Positions 42,393 through 50,860 are shown, numbered from the stretch's first letter. The stretch: DNA of 64,000 nt from DASYTH01 sp035762905 (GCF_035762905.1 NZ_DASUCC010000028.1:70370-134369); one strand, 5' to 3'. The notes: generated from the sequence alone by a model not told the origin. Numbers and translations: made by a program.

Positions 42393-42467
42393 CCTAACAG
42401 GTAGTTAACCGTGACGTCGGTGGCCCGTGACACACTTTCGCCCGGGTAAGCGATGAAAGAGGTTCCC

Positions 42468-43976
42468 ATGGTCGATGCGCAGACCGGCAACGTCGCGGAC
42501 CTGGTCGCCGAGGCGGCCGCCAGGGTGCCGGACCATACCGCGCTGCTGGACGACGCGGCCGGGCACGCGCTGACCTGGCGACAGATCGATGACGCGGCCA
42601 ACGCCTTCGCCGCCACGCTGCTCGCGGCCGGGGTGACGGCCGGCGACCGGGTGCTGGTGCTGCTGCCCGGCGGCGTGCCGTTCTGCGTCGCGTTGTTCGG
42701 CGTGCTGCGGGCCGACGCGGTGGTCGTGCCGCTGAGCGCCGAGGCGCCGGCCCCCGAGGTCCGCCGGGTGCTCACCGACAGCGGCGCCGGCCTGGTGGTC
42801 GGCCCGGTGCCGGAGGGCGTCGAGGCCACCGGGATACCCGGTCCGGACCTGACGGCGGGGGTCTCGGTCGCGCCGGGCGCCCCGGCCCGCGGCGGCGAGG
42901 ACCTGGCCGTGCTCTGCTACACCTCCGGCACCGCGGGCGTGCCGCGCGGGGTGATGCTGTCCCACCGGGCCCTGCTGTCCAACGTCGAGCAGTGCGCGGC
43001 GCTGCGCCCGGCCCCGGTCAACGCCACCGACCGGGTGCTGCTGGCGGTGCCGCTGTTCCACCTCTACGGGCTGGGGCCGGGTCTGTTCCAGGTGGCCGCC
43101 GCCGGGGCCACCGCGGTGCTGATGGACCGGTTCGCCACCGAGACCGCGCTGGAGCTGTGCGAGCGGCACCGGATCACCGCCATGGTCGGGGTGCCGCCGA
43201 TGTACCAGGCGTTCGCCGGGGTGGGCAGCGAGCGGCTGGCCGTGGCGCTGGCCAGCATGCGGCTGCTCACCTCGGGCGCCGCGCCGCTGCCCGCGCCGGT
43301 GCTCGGGGCGATCCGGCAGACCACCGGGCTGAACGTGTACGAGGGCTACGGGCTCACCGAGACCGGCCCGGTGCTGACCTCCACGCTGGTCGGCGGGTAC
43401 GCCAAGGCCGGCTCGGTCGGCCGGCCGATCCCCGGCGTCGAGCTGCGCCTGGTGGACAGCGACGGCGTGCCGCTGGTGGCCATCGACGACCCGGACGAGC
43501 CGCTGGTCGAGCTGGACGAGGGCGAGGTGAGCGAGACCGGCCTGGTGTCGGTGCGCGGCGCCAACCTGTTCAGCGGGTACTGGCCGGACGGCGCACACGG
43601 GCCGGACGACGAGGGCTGGTTCCGCACCGGCGACGTCGGCTACCTGGACGCCGACGGTGACCTGCACCTGGTCGACCGGGCCAACGACCTGATCATCGTC
43701 AACGGGTTCAACGTCTACCCGCACGAGGTGGAGCGGGTGCTGCTCGAGCTGGCCGGGGTGGCCGAGTCGGCCGCGGTCGGGGTGCCGGACGAGCGCTCCG
43801 GCGAACGGGTGAAGGTCGTGGTCGCGCTGGTGCCGGGCGCCGCGCTGACCGAGGAGGCGGTGCGCGAGCACTGCGCGCAGCGGCTGGCCAAGTTCAAGGT
43901 GCCGGGCGTGGTGGAGTTCGTCGACGCGCTGCCGCACTCGGTGACCGGCAAACTGCGCCGGGCGAGCCTGCGGTGA
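42468..43976 (+). CDS. Acyl-CoA synthetase (AMP-forming ligase)
   Basis: A 502-residue ANL-superfamily enzyme. The AMP-binding P-loop is CYTSGTAGVPRGVMLSH, the adenine motif GYGLTETGPVL, the hinge DRANDLIIVNGFNVYP and the catalytic C-terminal lysine in VTGKLRRASLR. It activates a fatty or aromatic acid to the CoA thioester; the acid cannot be deduced. An ATG 15 bp upstream exists, but GAAAGAGG just before the chosen ATG fits better. The stop overlaps the glutaredoxin start (GTGA). Confidence 0.9.
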   Translation: MVDAQTGNVADLVAEAAARVPDHTALLDDAAGHALTWRQIDDAANAFAATLLAAGVTAGDRVLVLLPGGVPFCVALFGVLRADAVVVPLSAEAPAPEVRRVLTDSGAGLVVGPVPEGVEATGIPGPDLTAGVSVAPGAPARGGEDLAVLCYTSGTAGVPRGVMLSHRALLSNVEQCAALRPAPVNATDRVLLAVPLFHLYGLGPGLFQVAAAGATAVLMDRFATETALELCERHRITAMVGVPPMYQAFAGVGSERLAVALASMRLLTSGAAPLPAPVLGAIRQTTGLNVYEGYGLTETGPVLTSTLVGGYAKAGSVGRPIPGVELRLVDSDGVPLVAIDDPDEPLVELDEGEVSETGLVSVRGANLFSGYWPDGAHGPDDEGWFRTGDVGYLDADGDLHLVDRANDLIIVNGFNVYPHEVERVLLELAGVAESAAVGVPDERSGERVKVVVALVPGAALTEEAVREHCAQRLAKFKVPGVVEFVDALPHSVTGKLRRASLR

Positions 43977-44206
43977 CGGTCACCGTGCTCGGCCGGGCGG
44001 ACTGCCCGGCGTGCGCCGCCGCCGAGGCCGACGTTCGGCGGATCTGCGGCGAGCTGGGCGTGCCGTGGACCGTCGCGGACGTGGACGCCGATCCGGAGCT
44101 GCGCGCCGAGTACGGCGACCGGGTCCCGGTGATCCTGATCGACGGCGTCGAGCACGGGTACTGGGCGGTCGAGGAGGACCGGCTGCGCGCCGCCCTGATG
44201 TCGTGA
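43973..44206 (+). CDS. Glutaredoxin-family protein
   Basis: A 77-residue thioredoxin-fold protein with a CPAC dithiol active site near residues 11-14 and the cis-proline in RVPVILIDGVEHGYW. This is the Rv0508-like group of small actinobacterial glutaredoxin-like proteins, which may use mycothiol rather than glutathione as reductant. The GTG overlaps the stop of the ligase gene, so the two are coupled. Confidence 0.88.
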   Translation: MTVTVLGRADCPACAAAEADVRRICGELGVPWTVADVDADPELRAEYGDRVPVILIDGVEHGYWAVEEDRLRAALMS

Positions 44207-44258
44207 TCGTGCTCTTTAAGAAATCGGTAATCGCCGATCGGTTGAACCTTGGCGCGCT

Positions 44259-45854
44259 TTGAGCCGAAATAAGGGTGTGGACCTCCTCGACCGCCCGACG
44301 ACCGCGCCGCCGGACCGGCTGCCCGCCCCGGTCGCGGTGCTCGTCGGCGTGCTGTCGGTGGCGGCGGCGCTGGCCGCCGGGCACCTCGTGGCCGGGTTCA
44401 TCGGCCCGACCGCGTCGCCGTTCCTCGCGGTCGGCAACTCGGCCATCGACCTGACCCCGGCCCCGGTCAAGGACTGGGCGATCCGGACCTTCGGCACGGC
44501 CGACAAGCTGGTGCTGCTGCTCGGCATGGCCGTGGTGCTGCTGATCGTGGCCGGCGTCGCCGGGCTGCTGTCCCGGCGCCGGTCCTGGCCGGGGGTGGTG
44601 CTGGCCACCGTGGTCGGGGCGCTGGGTTTCCTGGCCGTGCTCGGCCGGCCGGACCTCGGTCAGCTCGGCGTGCTGGCCCCGGCCGCCAGCCTGGTCACCG
44701 GGGTGTTGGTGTTCCGCTGGCTGCACGGCCTCGCCCTGGACCGGACCCTGGGCACCGGCGGATCCGAGGGGACGGCAGGAACCGACGCGGCGCGGCGCCG
44801 GTTCCTGCTCTCCTCGGCCGGGGTGGCGGCCGGGGCCGGCGTGCTCGGCGCGGCCGGGCAGCTGTTCGCGGTCCGGGTGGACGTTGAGGGCTCTCGGGCC
44901 GCCGTCGGCCCGCTGGTACCGGCCGAACCGGCTCCGCCGGTACCGCCGGGAGCGGACTTCGCCGGCAACGGCACCCCCCGGTTCATCACCAGCAACCGCG
45001 ACTTCTACCGGATCGACACCGCGCTGACCGTGCCGAGGATGACCGCCGACGAGTGGCGGCTGCGCGTGCACGGCATGGTCGACCGCGAGGTCAGCTTCGG
45101 CTTCGCCGACATCCGCGACCGCCGTCTCGTCGAGCGGACGGTCACCCTGACCTGCGTGTCCAACGAGGTCGGCGGCGAGTACGTGTCCACCGCGAACTTC
45201 CTCGGCGTGCCGATCCGCGACCTGCTGCTCGAGGCCGGCGTGCGGTCCGGGGCGGACCAGGTGTTCTCCACCAGCGTGGACGGGTTCACCGCCGGCACCC
45301 CGGTCGAGGCGTTGCTGGACCCGGCGCGCGGCGCGCTGCTGGCCATCGGGATGAACGGCGAGCCGCTCCCGGTCGAGCACGGTTTCCCGGCCCGGATGGT
45401 GGTGCCCGGGTTGTACGGCTACGTCTCGGCCACCAAGTGGGTGGTGGACTGGGAGCTGACCCGGTTCGACCAGCGGGAGGGCTACTGGATCCCGCGCGGC
45501 TGGGCGGTCCGGGCTCCGATCAAGACCCAGTCCCGGATCGACAGCCCGCGTCCGTTCGCCACGGTGCCGGCCGGCCGGCTGGTGGTCGCCGGGGTGGCCT
45601 GGGCGCAGACGGTCGGGGTGGACCGGGTCGAGGTGCGCCTGGACGGCGGCGCGTGGCAGCCCGCGGAGCTGGCCACCGAGGTGGGCCTGGCCACCTGGCG
45701 GATGTGGCGGGCCACGGTCGAGGCCGCGCCCGGTGAGCACAAGGTCGAGGTGCGGGCCACCGACCGGACCGGCCGCACCCAGACCGAGGAGCGCGTGCCG
45801 CCGGCCCCGGACGGCGCCACCGGATGGCACGCGGTGGGGTTCACCGCCGCCTGA
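44259..45854 (+). CDS. Membrane-anchored molybdopterin sulfite-oxidase-like protein
   Basis: A 531-residue protein. The first ~200 residues hold four hydrophobic segments and a twin-Arg-like RRRFLLSSAG near residue 182-191. The catalytic part follows: SNRDFYRIDTALTVPR, the molybdenum-ligand cysteine in TLTCVSNEVGGEYVS, VEHGFPARMVVPGLYGYVSAKW-type sequence split here as PARMVVPGLYGY, and an Ig-like dimerisation domain at the end. These are sulfite-oxidase-family hallmarks; without a haem domain, the electron acceptor and substrate are unknown. The start is uncertain: TTG at 44259 or GTG at 44277. Confidence 0.85.
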   Translation: MSRNKGVDLLDRPTTAPPDRLPAPVAVLVGVLSVAAALAAGHLVAGFIGPTASPFLAVGNSAIDLTPAPVKDWAIRTFGTADKLVLLLGMAVVLLIVAGVAGLLSRRRSWPGVVLATVVGALGFLAVLGRPDLGQLGVLAPAASLVTGVLVFRWLHGLALDRTLGTGGSEGTAGTDAARRRFLLSSAGVAAGAGVLGAAGQLFAVRVDVEGSRAAVGPLVPAEPAPPVPPGADFAGNGTPRFITSNRDFYRIDTALTVPRMTADEWRLRVHGMVDREVSFGFADIRDRRLVERTVTLTCVSNEVGGEYVSTANFLGVPIRDLLLEAGVRSGADQVFSTSVDGFTAGTPVEALLDPARGALLAIGMNGEPLPVEHGFPARMVVPGLYGYVSATKWVVDWELTRFDQREGYWIPRGWAVRAPIKTQSRIDSPRPFATVPAGRLVVAGVAWAQTVGVDRVEVRLDGGAWQPAELATEVGLATWRMWRATVEAAPGEHKVEVRATDRTGRTQTEERVPPAPDGATGWHAVGFTAA

Positions 45855-45860
45855 CCCTGT

Positions 45861-45891
45861 CCGATGGTTCGCTCGCAAGCTCGCTCACCAT
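45861..45891. repeat. Repeat copy A with TCGCAAGCTC loop
   Basis: Loop TCGCAAGCTC (45873-45882, the complement of GAGCTTGCGA) is flanked by arms ATGGTtcGC and GCtcACCAT (45864-45872 and 45883-45891) that pair apart from a 2x2 internal mismatch. It matches the copy at 12254-12281 in 26 of 28 bases. Confidence 0.78.
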
Positions 45892-45963
45892 GGGACTCCA
45901 CTACCGCTTGAGTAGGAGCCGCGTGGTTAGGTGTGTCATTGGTTATGCCTCTGGCCGGCGACT

Positions 45964-45992
45964 TTGTGCATGTGTTCACAAGCGGCTACCGT
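45964..45992 (+). promoter_or_regulatory. Rex operator overlapping the rex promoter
   Basis: The operator is TTGTG-N8-CACAA at 45964-45981, close to the actinobacterial Rex site TTGTGAAN4TTCACAA. The -35 TTGTGC is its left arm, followed by a 17-bp spacer and -10 TACCGT (45987-45992). A second half-site GTGTTCACA recurs at 45991-45999. Autorepression relieved by NADH is the known mode for Rex. Confidence 0.85.
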
Positions 45993-46031
45993 GTTCACAT
46001 TCCAGGGCGAGTTCTGTCGAGGAGTTTCGGC

Positions 46032-46877
46032 GTGGCGCAGCGTGGCCAACGGGATGGGGTCGGCAGGACACCCCCGGCACCGGGTGATGCGGAGATCACC
46101 ACCCCGATGCCGGCCGTCACCGACGGTGCCGCCTTCGATCCCAGCGTGCCCGCCGCGCGGGACCGGGCCCGGGCCATCCCGGAGGCCGCCGTCGCGCGGC
46201 TGGCCGTCTACCTGCGCGTGCTGTCCGCCATGCAGGAGCAGGGCCTCGGCACGGTGTCCAGTGAGGAGCTCTCCGTCGCGGCCGGCGTGAACTCGGCCAA
46301 GCTGCGCAAAGACCTCTCCTACATCGGCTCGTACGGCACCCGCGGCGTCGGCTACGAGGTCGCGGTCCTGATCGACCAGATCGAGCGGATCCTCGGCCTG
46401 ACCCGCAAGCACAGCGTGGCCGTGGTCGGGATCGGTAACCTCGGGCACGCCCTGGCCAACTACGGAGGGTTCCCGAGCCGGGGCTTCCCGGTGACCGCCC
46501 TGTTCGATGTGGACGCCGACCTCATCGGCATTCCGGTCGGCGGAATCGCCGTCAATCACATCGACGACATTGTTCGAGTGTGCTCAGAACGTGAAGTTTC
46601 CATTGGGGTTATTGCCACCCCGCCCGCCGCCGCACAGGCTGTTTGCGATCGGTTGGTGGAAGGTGGCGTCGAGTGCATCCTGAACTTCGCGCCGGTGGTC
46701 CTGCAGGTCCCTGACACCGTCGAGGTCCGCAAGGTCGACCTGGCGGTCGAGCTGCAGATCCTGTCCTTCCATGTGGCTCGCCGGGCGGACGGTGCCGGGC
46801 CGGCACCCCAGGTCAACGGGGTGGCTCCTCCGGTGCTCGACCACCGCGGCATGGACGGGGTGGTGATCAGGGGATGA
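46032..46877 (+). CDS. rex: Redox-sensing transcriptional repressor Rex
   Basis: A 281-residue NADH-sensing repressor. The winged helix contains RLAVYLRVLSAM and VSSEELSVAAGVNSAKLRKDLSYIGSYGTRGVGY; the Rossmann domain has VAVVGIGNLGHALANYGGF, and the C-terminus the swapped dimer helix. Rex represses respiratory and NADH-handling genes and often precedes hemACD, as here. The GTG was chosen from GAGGAG about 7 bases upstream; an open frame extending to 45933 would run through the operator. The stop overlaps the start of a 33-codon frame leading into hemA. Confidence 0.94.
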   Translation: MAQRGQRDGVGRTPPAPGDAEITTPMPAVTDGAAFDPSVPAARDRARAIPEAAVARLAVYLRVLSAMQEQGLGTVSSEELSVAAGVNSAKLRKDLSYIGSYGTRGVGYEVAVLIDQIERILGLTRKHSVAVVGIGNLGHALANYGGFPSRGFPVTALFDVDADLIGIPVGGIAVNHIDDIVRVCSEREVSIGVIATPPAAAQAVCDRLVEGGVECILNFAPVVLQVPDTVEVRKVDLAVELQILSFHVARRADGAGPAPQVNGVAPPVLDHRGMDGVVIRG

Positions 46878-46967
46878 GCGAGCTTGCGAGCGAAACATTG
46901 GGCGCTGCGCCGCCGCCGAGCTTGCGAGGCGGCGGGCTGGACCATCACCGAGCTTGCGAGGTGATGG
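46871..46967 (+). repeat. Three GAGCTTGCGA hairpins between rex and hemA
   Basis: The decamer GAGCTTGCGA occurs at 46880-46889, 46918-46927 and 46950-46959. The last two sit exactly in the loop of perfect 8-bp stems of unrelated sequence: 46910-46917 with 46928-46935, and CCATCACC (46942-46949) with GGTGATGG (46960-46967). The first has weak arms. The last stem holds the hemA ribosome-binding region. Confidence 0.85.
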
Positions 46968-46975
46968 CGAAATGA
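46874..46975 (+). other. Possible 33-codon coupling ORF between rex and hemA
   Basis: An ATG that overlaps the rex stop (ATGA) opens a 33-codon frame, beginning MSELASETLGAAPPPS, that ends in a TGA overlapping the hemA ATG (ATGA). The peptide is mostly encoded by the GAGCTTGCGA repeats and looks like no known protein. It could couple hemA translation to rex, or be a chance product of the repeats. Confidence 0.3.
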
Positions 46976-48285
46976 GCGTTCTTGCGGTTGGCATGTCGCA
47001 TCGGACGGCCGATCTGCGGGTCCTCGAGCGTGCGACGGTGCCGGCCGGCGAGGTCCGCAAGCTGCTCGACGAGCTGCTCGGCTGCTCGTCGGTCGCCGAG
47101 GCGGTGCTCGTCTCCACGTGCAACCGGGTCGAGGTCTACGCCACGGTCGAGGCGTTCCACCCCGGGCTGGCCGACATCGTGGCCGTGCTGTCCCGGCACG
47201 CCGGGATGGACCCGGTCGTCCTCTACGACCACCTGTACGTGCACTACGCCGGCTCCGCCGCCGAGCACCTGTTCACCGTCGCCGCCGGGCTGGACTCGAT
47301 GGTGGTCGGCGAGGCGCAGATCCTCGGCCAGGTCCGGGCCGCCTACGGCGTGGCCCGCGAGGCCGGCACGGTCGGCCGCACCCTGCACGAGCTGGTCCAG
47401 CAGGCGCTGCGGGTGGGCAAGCGGGTGCACACCGAGATCGGTCTGGACCGGGTCGGCCGCTCGGTGGTGTCCGAGGCGCTGGCCGACGCCGCGACCGTGC
47501 TCGGCGGGCTGGTCGGCCGGCACGCCCTGATCGTCGGCGCCGGGTCGATGGGCGGGCTGAGCGCCGCCGCGCTGCGCCGGGCCGGCGTGGCCCGGGTCGT
47601 GATCGCCAACCGCACCGAGGCCAACGGCGCCAAGCTGGCCGGCACGCTGCGCACCCACGGCATCGACGCCGAGGCGGTCGGGCTGGCCGGACTGGCGGAC
47701 CGGATCGCCGAGGCCGACCTGCTGGTGTCCTGCACCGGCACGGCCGCGACCATGATCACCGCCGACATGGTCGGCGCCCGGCACGACGGACGCCCACTGG
47801 TGGTCTGCGACCTCGGCCTGCCGCGCAACGTGGAACCGGCGGTCGGCGCCCTGCCCGGGACCACCGTGGTGGACCTGGAGACGCTGCACCAGCGCCTCGG
47901 CGGGGCGCCCGGTGAGCTGGACACCCGACGGGCCGCCGAGATCGTGGCCGAGGAGCTGCGCGGCTACCTGGCCACCCAGCGCAGCGCCGCGGTCACCCCG
48001 ACGGTCACCGCGCTGCGCCGCCGGGCCGCCGAGGTGATCGACGCCGAGCTGCTGCGGCTGGACGCCCGGCTGCCCGGACTGGACGCCACCGTGCGCGCGG
48101 AGCTGACCCGGACCGTGCGCCGGGTGGTGGACAAGCTGCTGCACACCCCGACCGTGCGGGTCAAGGAGCTGGCCTCCGGGCCGGCCGGCCCCAACTACGC
48201 CGACGCGCTGCGCGAGCTGTTCCAGCTCGACCCGCAGCTGCCCGGCACGATCACCCGGCCGAACGGGGACGGTGCGACTGAATGA
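46972..48285 (+). CDS. hemA: Glutamyl-tRNA reductase HemA
   Basis: A 437-residue enzyme for the first step of C5-pathway haem synthesis, reducing glutamyl-tRNA to glutamate-1-semialdehyde. It shows the catalytic cysteine in VLVSTCNRVEVYA near residue 50, GEAQILGQVRAAY, NADPH binding ALIVGAGSMGGLSA and the C-terminal dimerisation helices. The GAGGT Shine-Dalgarno lies in the 3' arm region of the hairpin at 46942-46967, which may restrict translation. The stop overlaps the hemC start (ATGA). The glutamate-1-semialdehyde aminotransferase gene is not in the window. Confidence 0.95.
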   Translation: MSVLAVGMSHRTADLRVLERATVPAGEVRKLLDELLGCSSVAEAVLVSTCNRVEVYATVEAFHPGLADIVAVLSRHAGMDPVVLYDHLYVHYAGSAAEHLFTVAAGLDSMVVGEAQILGQVRAAYGVAREAGTVGRTLHELVQQALRVGKRVHTEIGLDRVGRSVVSEALADAATVLGGLVGRHALIVGAGSMGGLSAAALRRAGVARVVIANRTEANGAKLAGTLRTHGIDAEAVGLAGLADRIAEADLLVSCTGTAATMITADMVGARHDGRPLVVCDLGLPRNVEPAVGALPGTTVVDLETLHQRLGGAPGELDTRRAAEIVAEELRGYLATQRSAAVTPTVTALRRRAAEVIDAELLRLDARLPGLDATVRAELTRTVRRVVDKLLHTPTVRVKELASGPAGPNYADALRELFQLDPQLPGTITRPNGDGATE

Positions 48286-49262
48286 ACCGGACCATCAGGG
48301 TGGGGACCAGGGGCAGCGCGCTGGCGCTGGCCCAGACCGGGCTCGTGGTCGACGAGCTGGAACGCGCGGGCGCCCGGATCGAGGTCGTCACCGTGTCCAC
48401 GCCCGGCGACCGGTCCGCCGCCCCGGTGACCGAGTTGGGCGTCGGGGTGTTCACCTCGGCGCTGCGGGACGCGCTGGCCGCCGGCACCGTCGATGTCGCC
48501 GTGCACTCCTACAAGGACCTGCCGACCGCGCGCGACCCACGGGTGTCGCTGGCCGCGGTGCCGGTCCGGGCCGACGCCAGGGACGTCCTGGTGGCCAGGG
48601 ACGGGCTGACCCTGGGCGAGTTGCCGACCGGAGCCCGGGTGGGCACCGGCTCGCCGCGCCGCGCCGCGCAGCTGCACGCGCTGGGCTTCGGCCTCGAGGT
48701 CGTGCCGATCCGGGGCAACGTGGACACCCGGATCGGCAAGGTGACCGACGGCGAGCTGGATGGCGTGGTGCTGGCAAGGGCCGGCCTGCAGCGGCTCGGC
48801 CGGCTGGACGTGATCACCGAGGTGATCGACCCGATCCAGATGCTGCCGGCGCCCGCGCAGGGCGCACTGGCCATCGAGTGCCGGGTCGACGACATGGACG
48901 TCGAGCACCTGATTCGGTCCACTGTGGACGACCCGGCGACGCGGGCGGCCGTCGGCGCGGAGCGGGCTCTGCTCGCCGCGCTGGAGGCCGGCTGCAGCGC
49001 GCCGGTTGGCGCATTGGCCGATGTGGTGGAGGATCTCGAGAGTGGCGAGCTGCCCGGCACGGACCGCGTGGTCCACCGGCTGTCGCTGCGCGGGGTGGCC
49101 GCGGCCAACCTGGCCGCCGCCGGAAGCGGGGAGGGCGGGTCCGTCGTGCTGGTGCGGGCATCGGCCACCGGCGACCTGACCGCAGGGGAGCAACTCGGCC
49201 GGGCACTGGCCGCCGAGCTGCTTGAGCTCGGGGCCGGCGTGTTGTCCGGCCCGGAGTCGTGA
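48282..49262 (+). CDS. hemC: Hydroxymethylbilane synthase HemC
   Basis: A 326-residue porphobilinogen deaminase. The start is IRVGTRGSALALAQT, then AVHSYKDLPT, VGTGSPRRAAQL and the dipyrromethane-cofactor cysteine near residue 238 in LEAGCSAPVGA. It polymerises four porphobilinogens to hydroxymethylbilane. It is coupled to hemA by ATGA. The coding sequence contains the palindromic word GTCCACTGTGGAC at 48917-48929. Confidence 0.96.
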   Translation: MNRTIRVGTRGSALALAQTGLVVDELERAGARIEVVTVSTPGDRSAAPVTELGVGVFTSALRDALAAGTVDVAVHSYKDLPTARDPRVSLAAVPVRADARDVLVARDGLTLGELPTGARVGTGSPRRAAQLHALGFGLEVVPIRGNVDTRIGKVTDGELDGVVLARAGLQRLGRLDVITEVIDPIQMLPAPAQGALAIECRVDDMDVEHLIRSTVDDPATRAAVGAERALLAALEAGCSAPVGALADVVEDLESGELPGTDRVVHRLSLRGVAAANLAAAGSGEGGSVVLVRASATGDLTAGEQLGRALAAELLELGAGVLSGPES

Positions 49263-49290
49263 AGAGGTAGTTGATGGGAAGTGTGGGTTG

Positions 49291-50823
49291 ATGACCACCC
49301 GTGTACGTAAAAGTCCTGGGCGCGTGGCGTTCGTCGGCTCCGGCCCCGGTGACGCCGCGCTGCTCACCGTCCGGGCCGCCGAACTGCTCCGGCGCGGCGA
49401 GCTGCTGGTGACCGATCCGGACGTGCCGTCCGACGTGCTCGCCGCCGCGGCACCGGACGCCGAGGTGCGTCCGGCCGTCGGCGAGCCGGCCGAGGTGGCC
49501 AAGGACCTGGTGGCCGAGGCCAAGGCCGGGCGGCTGGTGGTCCGGCTGGTGGCCGGCGACCCGCTGACCCACGCGGCCGTGGTGGCCGAGGCGCAGGCCG
49601 TGGCCCGGACCAGCGCGGCCTTCGAGATCGTGCCCGGCGTGCCGGCCGCGACCGCGGTGCCCGCCTACGCCGGCATCGCGCTCGGCGCCACGCACACCGA
49701 GGTCGACGTGCGCGGCGACGTGGACTGGGCGGGCCTCGCCGCCACGCCCGGCCCGATCGTGCTCACCGCCGCCGCGAGCCACCTGGCCGAGGCGGCCTCT
49801 GCGCTGGTCGAGCACGGGCTCGCGGCACAGACCCCGGTTGCGGTGACCGTGGACGGCACCGGAGCCGGGCAGCGCACCGTCGACACCACGCTGGCCTCGC
49901 TGGCCGCGGACGCCGGGGAGATCACCGGCCCGCTGGTGGTCACCGTCGGTTCCGCCGTGTCGGCCCGGTCCAAGCTGTCCTGGTGGGAGTCCCGCGCGCT
50001 GTACGGCTGGCGGGTGCTCGTGCCGCGCACCAAGGACCAGGCCGGCGAGATGAGCGAGCGGCTGCGGCTGCACGGCGCGATCCCGTCCGAGGTGCCGACC
50101 ATCTCGGTGGAGCCGCCGCGCAGCCCCGCGCAGATGGAGCGGTCGGTCAAGGGCCTGGTGGACGGGCGCTACCAGTGGCTGGTGTTCACCTCGACCAACG
50201 CGGTGCGCGCGGTGTGGGAGAAGTTCGCCGAGTTCGGCCTGGACGCCCGCGCGTTCTCCGGGGTGAAGATCGCCTGCGTCGGCGAGTCGACCGCGGCGAA
50301 GGTGCGCTCGTTCGGCATCGTGCCGGAGCTGGTGCCCTCGGGCGAGCAGTCCAGCGAGGGACTGCTCGAGGAGTTCCCGCCGTACGACGACATCCTCGAC
50401 CCGGTCGAGCGGGTGCTGCTGCCCCGGGCGGACATCGCCACCGAGACGCTGGCCGCCGGGCTGCGCGAGCGCGGCTGGGAGATCGACGACGTCACCGCGT
50501 ACCGCACGGTGCGCGCGGCGCCGCCGCCGGCCGACACCCGCGAGATGATCAAGACCGGCGGATTCGACGCGGTCTGCTTCACCTCGTCGTCCACCGTGCG
50601 CAACCTGGTCGGGATCGCCGGCAAGCCGCACACCCGCACGCTGGTCGCCTGCATCGGCCCGAAGACCGCCGAGACCGCGCGTGAGTTCGGGCTGCGGGTG
50701 GACGTCCAGCCGGAGCACGCCACGGTGCCGGCCCTGGTCGACGCGCTGGCCGAGCACGCCGCCAGGCTGCGGGCCGAGGGTGCGCTGCCGCCGCCGCGCA
50801 AGACCAAGCGGGCCCGGCGCTGA
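49291..50823 (+). CDS. hemD: Uroporphyrinogen-III synthase fused to a degenerate SUMT domain
   Basis: A 510-residue fusion. The C-terminal half (from about residue 235) is a HemD domain: WRVLVPRTKDQAGEMSERL, LVFTSTNAVRAVWEKF and ACIGPKTAETAREFGL. The N-terminal half resembles a siroheme-type uroporphyrinogen methyltransferase, with FVGSGPGDAALLTVRA and VPGVPAATAVPAYAG, but the usual GDPxxFGRxxEE motif is replaced by AGDPLTHAAVVAEAQ, so methylation is doubtful. It closes hydroxymethylbilane to uroporphyrinogen III. It follows hemC by 28 bp. Mycobacteria carry the same fusion (Rv0511). Confidence 0.9.
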   Translation: MTTRVRKSPGRVAFVGSGPGDAALLTVRAAELLRRGELLVTDPDVPSDVLAAAAPDAEVRPAVGEPAEVAKDLVAEAKAGRLVVRLVAGDPLTHAAVVAEAQAVARTSAAFEIVPGVPAATAVPAYAGIALGATHTEVDVRGDVDWAGLAATPGPIVLTAAASHLAEAASALVEHGLAAQTPVAVTVDGTGAGQRTVDTTLASLAADAGEITGPLVVTVGSAVSARSKLSWWESRALYGWRVLVPRTKDQAGEMSERLRLHGAIPSEVPTISVEPPRSPAQMERSVKGLVDGRYQWLVFTSTNAVRAVWEKFAEFGLDARAFSGVKIACVGESTAAKVRSFGIVPELVPSGEQSSEGLLEEFPPYDDILDPVERVLLPRADIATETLAAGLRERGWEIDDVTAYRTVRAAPPPADTREMIKTGGFDAVCFTSSSTVRNLVGIAGKPHTRTLVACIGPKTAETAREFGLRVDVQPEHATVPALVDALAEHAARLRAEGALPPPRKTKRARR

Positions 50824-50860
50824 GCGGATCTCGAATCCACAGGTGAGCTTGGGAGGCGCG

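Noticed and set aside
44207..44258. Short hairpin ATCGG/CCGAT before the sulfite-oxidase-like gene
   Set aside because: Five pairs only; expected by chance in this composition.
45933..46877. Longer Rex starting at 45933
   Set aside because: It would translate through the Rex operator and promoter; a good Shine-Dalgarno supports 46032.
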